Part shown: positions 5,819 through 8,216 of the stretch, in pieces
Layout: every line of letters starts with the position of its first letter
Position numbering within the stretch: the stretch's first letter is position 1
Assembly (NCBI GenBank): GCA_003516865.1
Contig: DPBR01000057.1
Location: 1-8,216, forward strand
Source: Oscillospiraceae bacterium
GTDB lineage: Bacteria; Bacillota; Clostridia; Oscillospirales; Ruminococcaceae
Direction of reading: 5' to 3'
DNA: 8,216 nt
Notes under the pieces: model-generated
What the model was told of the DNA's origin: nothing
Database searches by the model: none
The model's input: the letters and a program-made list of their open reading frames with translations, nothing else
Program-made: the position numbers and the translations under genes

Positions 5819-7825
5819 ATGGAAATAACTTACTTAAAAGGCGTTGGACCGAGGCGCGCCGAACTCTATGCAAAGCTTGGGATAACGACCGCGGAGCAGC
5901 TTCTGAGGCTGTACCCGCGCGATTACATCGACTTCACGCGCCCCGTGAAAATCCGCGATTTGCAGCCGGGCGAGAGCGGTGTGTTCCGCGCGGCGGTTGA
6001 CCGGAAGAACGCGCCGTTCTCGCAGTACGCGAAAATGGCGGTGTACAAGGCGCTGCTGACGGACGGCGAGAGCGAAATCACGGCGGTTTTCTTCAACACA
6101 AAGTTCACGTTCGACAAGCTGGAATTATACAAAGAGTATTTATTTTACGGGAAGATAAGCGGCGATTTGATGAATTTGCAGGTAAACTCGCCGCTGTTTT
6201 TGCCCGTGGACAAGACTGGCTTGTTCGCGAAATATCCGTTAACGGCGGGACTTTCGCGGGATATCGTGAGCAAGAATATCGCGACTGCGCTTGAGATAAT
6301 CAAGGTCGAGGAGAGACTTCCGGAGAGCGTAATAAAAAAATACTCTCTGTTAAGCGCGGACGAAGCAATCCGCAAAATACACTTCCCGAAATCACGCGAG
6401 GAGTATCAGTCTGCGCGAAAAAGGCTCGTATTTGAGGAGCTTTTGTCGCTGAAACTCGGACTTGCGCGGCTGAAAACGCGCGGAAGAAGCCTTTCCGGCG
6501 CGGTTATGAGCGAGGTTTCTCTGGGAGAATTTTACAGTTCGCTGCCGTTTGAGCCGACAAACGCGCAAATTCGAGCAATTTCAGACTGTATATCGGATAT
6601 GAAGCGGCTGTACCCGATGAACAGGCTTGTTCAGGGCGATGTTGGCTCAGGAAAGACGCTTGTTGCGGCGGCTGCTGCTTTTTTCGCGCAGCGAAACGGC
6701 TTTCAGACGATGGTTATGGCGCCGACGGAAGTACTCGCGGCGCAGCACTGCGAAACGTTTCGCGGGTTTCTCGAACCGCTTGGGATACGGGTTGGGCTGC
6801 TTTCGGGAGCGCTCTCGGCGGGCGAAAAAAAGCGGGTTCGCGAAGCCGCGGCGAACGGCGATATCGACGTATTAATCGGCACTCAAGCGTTAATTCAGCG
6901 CAGCAGCACGATGAAGCGGCTGGGGCTTGCGATTGTCGATGAACAGCACAGATTCGGTGTGTATCAGCGCTCGGAGCTTGCCGAAAAGGGCGCGAACCCG
7001 CATATTCTCGCGATGTCTGCAACGCCGATTCCGCGCACTCTCGCGCTGATAATATACGGCGACCTCGATGTGTCCGTGATTAACGAAATGCCGCTCGGAC
7101 GGCTTCCCGTAAGGACTTACGCGGTTGACACCACGTTTCGCAAGCGCGTCTACGCGTTCATCAGGAAGCACATTTCCGCGGGGAAACAGGCGTTTATCGT
7201 CTGCCCGCTTGTCGAGGAGAGCGAGCAGTCTGAGAAGCAGAGCGCGATTAGTTATTTCAACAAGCTTTGCGCGGGTGAATTTTTGGGGATACCGACGGGG
7301 CTTTTGTTCGGGAAAATGAAGCAGGCTGAAAAAGAAGCGGTAATGCGCGATTTTCACGAAAACAAGCTGAAGCTGCTCGTATCGACGACGGTAATCGAGG
7401 TCGGAATCGACGTGCCGAACGCGGTTGTGATGCTGATTGAGAACGCCGAGGAATTTGGCTTGTCGCAGCTTCATCAGCTTCGCGGGCGCGTAGGCAGGGG
7501 CAGCGAGCAGAGCTTCTGTATTTTGATGTCGGACAGCAAAACCGATTATGCGAAAGCGCGGTTTAAAGCGATGTGCGACACCACAGACGGCTATAAAATC
7601 GCGGATACCGACCTTGCGCTTCGCGGTCCTGGCAACTTTTTCGGCAAGGAACAGCACGGTTTGCCGCCGATGAAAGTCGCGGATTTGGCTGATGACGCGG
7701 AGGTGCTGACGGAAGTCGAGAAGCTCGCGGAGGACATTCTCGCGCGCGACCCAATGCTCGCTTCAGCCGAGAACGCGGGCTTGCGGAAAAACGTCGAGGA
7801 TTTGTTCAGGGCAGGTCAGCTCTGA
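5819..7825 (+). CDS. recG: ATP-dependent DNA helicase RecG
   Basis: RecG is a branch-migrating helicase that regresses stalled forks and processes Holliday junctions and R-loops. The 668 residues are close to the usual 670-700. The N-terminus opens with LKGVGPRRAELYAKLGI and continues into the wedge (OB-fold) domain, about 40-150. The SF2 helicase core shows Walker A GDVGSGKT (273-280), APTE (301-304), GTQALI (354-359), the RecG-type DEQH box (374-377), SATPIPRT (400-407), STTVIEVGIDVPNA (522-535) and QLRGRVGRG (553-561). The translocation motif region is DLALRGPGNFFGKEQHGLP (598-616). All motifs are intact. ATG 5819 gives the expected N-terminus, but no Shine-Dalgarno precedes it, unlike the other genes here; GGTG at 5802-5805 is the nearest purine patch. 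An out-of-frame ATG lies at 5800. There is no clear intrinsic terminator right after the stop. Confidence 0.97.
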   Translation: MEITYLKGVGPRRAELYAKLGITTAEQLLRLYPRDYIDFTRPVKIRDLQPGESGVFRAAVDRKNAPFSQYAKMAVYKALLTDGESEITAVFFNTKFTFDKLELYKEYLFYGKISGDLMNLQVNSPLFLPVDKTGLFAKYPLTAGLSRDIVSKNIATALEIIKVEERLPESVIKKYSLLSADEAIRKIHFPKSREEYQSARKRLVFEELLSLKLGLARLKTRGRSLSGAVMSEVSLGEFYSSLPFEPTNAQIRAISDCISDMKRLYPMNRLVQGDVGSGKTLVAAAAAFFAQRNGFQTMVMAPTEVLAAQHCETFRGFLEPLGIRVGLLSGALSAGEKKRVREAAANGDIDVLIGTQALIQRSSTMKRLGLAIVDEQHRFGVYQRSELAEKGANPHILAMSATPIPRTLALIIYGDLDVSVINEMPLGRLPVRTYAVDTTFRKRVYAFIRKHISAGKQAFIVCPLVEESEQSEKQSAISYFNKLCAGEFLGIPTGLLFGKMKQAEKEAVMRDFHENKLKLLVSTTVIEVGIDVPNAVVMLIENAEEFGLSQLHQLRGRVGRGSEQSFCILMSDSKTDYAKARFKAMCDTTDGYKIADTDLALRGPGNFFGKEQHGLPPMKVADLADDAEVLTEVEKLAEDILARDPMLASAENAGLRKNVEDLFRAGQL

Positions 7826-7826
7826 C

Positions 7827-7924
7827 GGCTTCGCTTTCAGTCGTTCACAGTCGGTCGCTTCGCTTCAGTCGCTCACAGTCGGTCGCTTCGCTTCAGTTGT
7901 CGCTTCGCTTCAGTCGCTCCCGCG
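7827..7924. repeat. Tandem repeats with a 28-bp unit (about 3.5 copies)
   Basis: The words CGCTTCGCTTCAGTCGCTCA and CAGTCGGTCG recur in register: a 26-base first copy (7827-7852), a full 28-base copy (7853-7880), a 19-base cut copy (7881-7899) and a partial copy (7900-7924). The first copy differs at a few positions. It starts two bases after the recG stop codon. Confidence 0.75.
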
Positions 7925-7951
7925 GGGTTTAAGACCTTTTTCTGAAGAAAA

Positions 7952-7966
7952 GCAGCGTGCCGCTGC
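7952..7966. other. GC-rich stem-loop
   Basis: GCAGCG (7952-7957) pairs with CGCTGC (7961-7966) around TGC. It follows a TTTTTCT...AGAAAA motif (7937-7951) that is a decayed relative of the long palindrome at 8100-8133. Confidence 0.4.
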
Positions 7967-8048
7967 ACCCTTTCGCTTCGCGGTTCATTACCCAAGTTTG
8001 TGCAGAGTGCCCCCTCGGCATCGAGTCCCGCCAAACTGCTCCAAGTTT

Positions 8049-8066
8049 TCGCCGAACTTGCGGCGA
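8049..8066. other. GC-rich stem-loop
   Basis: TCGCCG (8049-8054) pairs with CGGCGA (8061-8066) around AACTTG. It has no U tail on either strand, so it is more likely part of the repeat element than a terminator. Confidence 0.4.
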
Positions 8067-8099
8067 GCACCGCGAAGCGCATAAAGTCTTTTTGGAGTT

Positions 8100-8133
8100 T
8101 TTAGAACCTTTTTCTTCAGAAAAAGGTTCTAAA
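8100..8133. repeat. Perfect 16-bp inverted repeat
   Basis: TTTAGAACCTTTTTCT (8100-8115) is the exact reverse complement of 8118-8133, with only TC between them. As RNA it would form a hairpin of about 15 pairs. No T run follows on the plus strand, so classical termination is not obvious, although the arms themselves contain T5 and A5 tracts. A degenerate copy of the left arm occurs at 7926-7942 and a possible start of another at 8206-8216. Confidence 0.8.
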
Positions 8134-8147
8134 CCGCCGGAGGCACT

Positions 8148-8182
8148 CGCGGCGAAGCCGCGGGACTGGAGCGCGGAGCGCG
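8148..8182. other. Two adjacent GC stem-loops
   Basis: CGCGGC (8148-8153) pairs with GCCGCG (8157-8162) around GAA. CGCG (8172-8175) pairs with CGCG (8179-8182) around GAG. Both follow the long inverted repeat closely and appear to belong to the same structured repeat unit. Confidence 0.4.
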
Positions 8183-8216
8183 ACAATACGCCAAAAGAGC
8201 GCTAAAGGGTTTTAGG

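Larger units (their letters stand above)
7826..8216. other. Non-coding repeat-rich and hairpin-rich region after recG
   Basis: I find no supportable gene in these 391 bases. Frames on both strands are open for up to about 85 codons, but they overlap each other, have compositions driven by repeats, and resemble no family. The region begins with 28-bp tandem repeats and then holds several GC-rich stem-loops, a long AT-containing palindrome and recurring motif fragments. This is the look of a dispersed extragenic repeat element rather than of genes. Confidence 0.7.

Noticed and set aside
6890..7657. Long antisense open frame within recG (and similar ones within the aminotransferase and fakA)
   Set aside because: Arg- and His-rich shadow translations of real genes in GC-rich codons, without ribosome binding sites or family motifs.
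7827..7924. CRISPR-like array
   Set aside because: The copies are contiguous with no unique spacers, and no cas genes are present.
7873..8205. Overlapping reading frames of 69 to 85 codons on both strands
   Set aside because: They lie wholly in repeat and hairpin DNA, overlap each other, have no convincing ribosome binding sites and show no family features; most likely spurious.

Overview
The window looks like a chromosomal segment of a Bacillota bacterium, most likely class Clostridia (an Oscillospiraceae/Ruminococcus-like lineage is a guess, not shown). The reasons are the gene set (Lrp-type regulator with an aminotransferase, IspE, Asp23/Gls24 protein, FakA-like DhaL protein, RecG), purine-rich Shine-Dalgarno sequences before most genes, one TTG start, and a moderately GC-rich coding sequence set against very AT-rich spacers. 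The asp23-like, fakA and recG genes run in the same order as yloU, yloV and recG in Bacillus subtilis, but without the serine dehydratase genes that separate the last two there.

Layout. (1) 109-1778: a two-gene operon on the plus strand, an Lrp/AsnC regulator and a class I/II PLP aminotransferase, resembling the B. subtilis alaR-alaT pair. A terminator-like stem-loop follows at 1861-1899. (2) 1768-2328: a single minus-strand gene resembling the helix-turn-helix replication proteins of phages and integrative elements. It overlaps the aminotransferase tail to tail and has the terminator-like hairpin inside it. (3) 2347-2422: a short divergent control region with four CTGCA words at exact 10-bp spacing. 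(4) 2423-3271: ispE. (5) 3367-3723: an Asp23/Gls24 protein with its own extended -10 promoter. (6) 3724-4099: a 376-bp AT-rich spacer holding a 12-bp T-tract tandem array and hairpins just before fakA. (7) 4100-5719: fakA-like gene. (8) 5720-5818: spacer with a GC hairpin. (9) 5819-7825: recG. (10) 7826-8216: non-coding, repeat-rich and hairpin-rich DNA that looks like a dispersed extragenic element.

Most of the window is housekeeping: amino-group transfer under a feast/famine-type regulator, isoprenoid precursor synthesis, envelope homeostasis, fatty acid activation for phospholipids, and replication-fork repair. I see no defence system, CRISPR array, transposase or biosynthetic cluster. The parts most worth a second look are the FakA-like protein, which appears to lack two of the three zinc ligands of its middle domain; the orphan phage-type replication gene with its phased repeats; the T-tract array before fakA; and the repeat element after recG.
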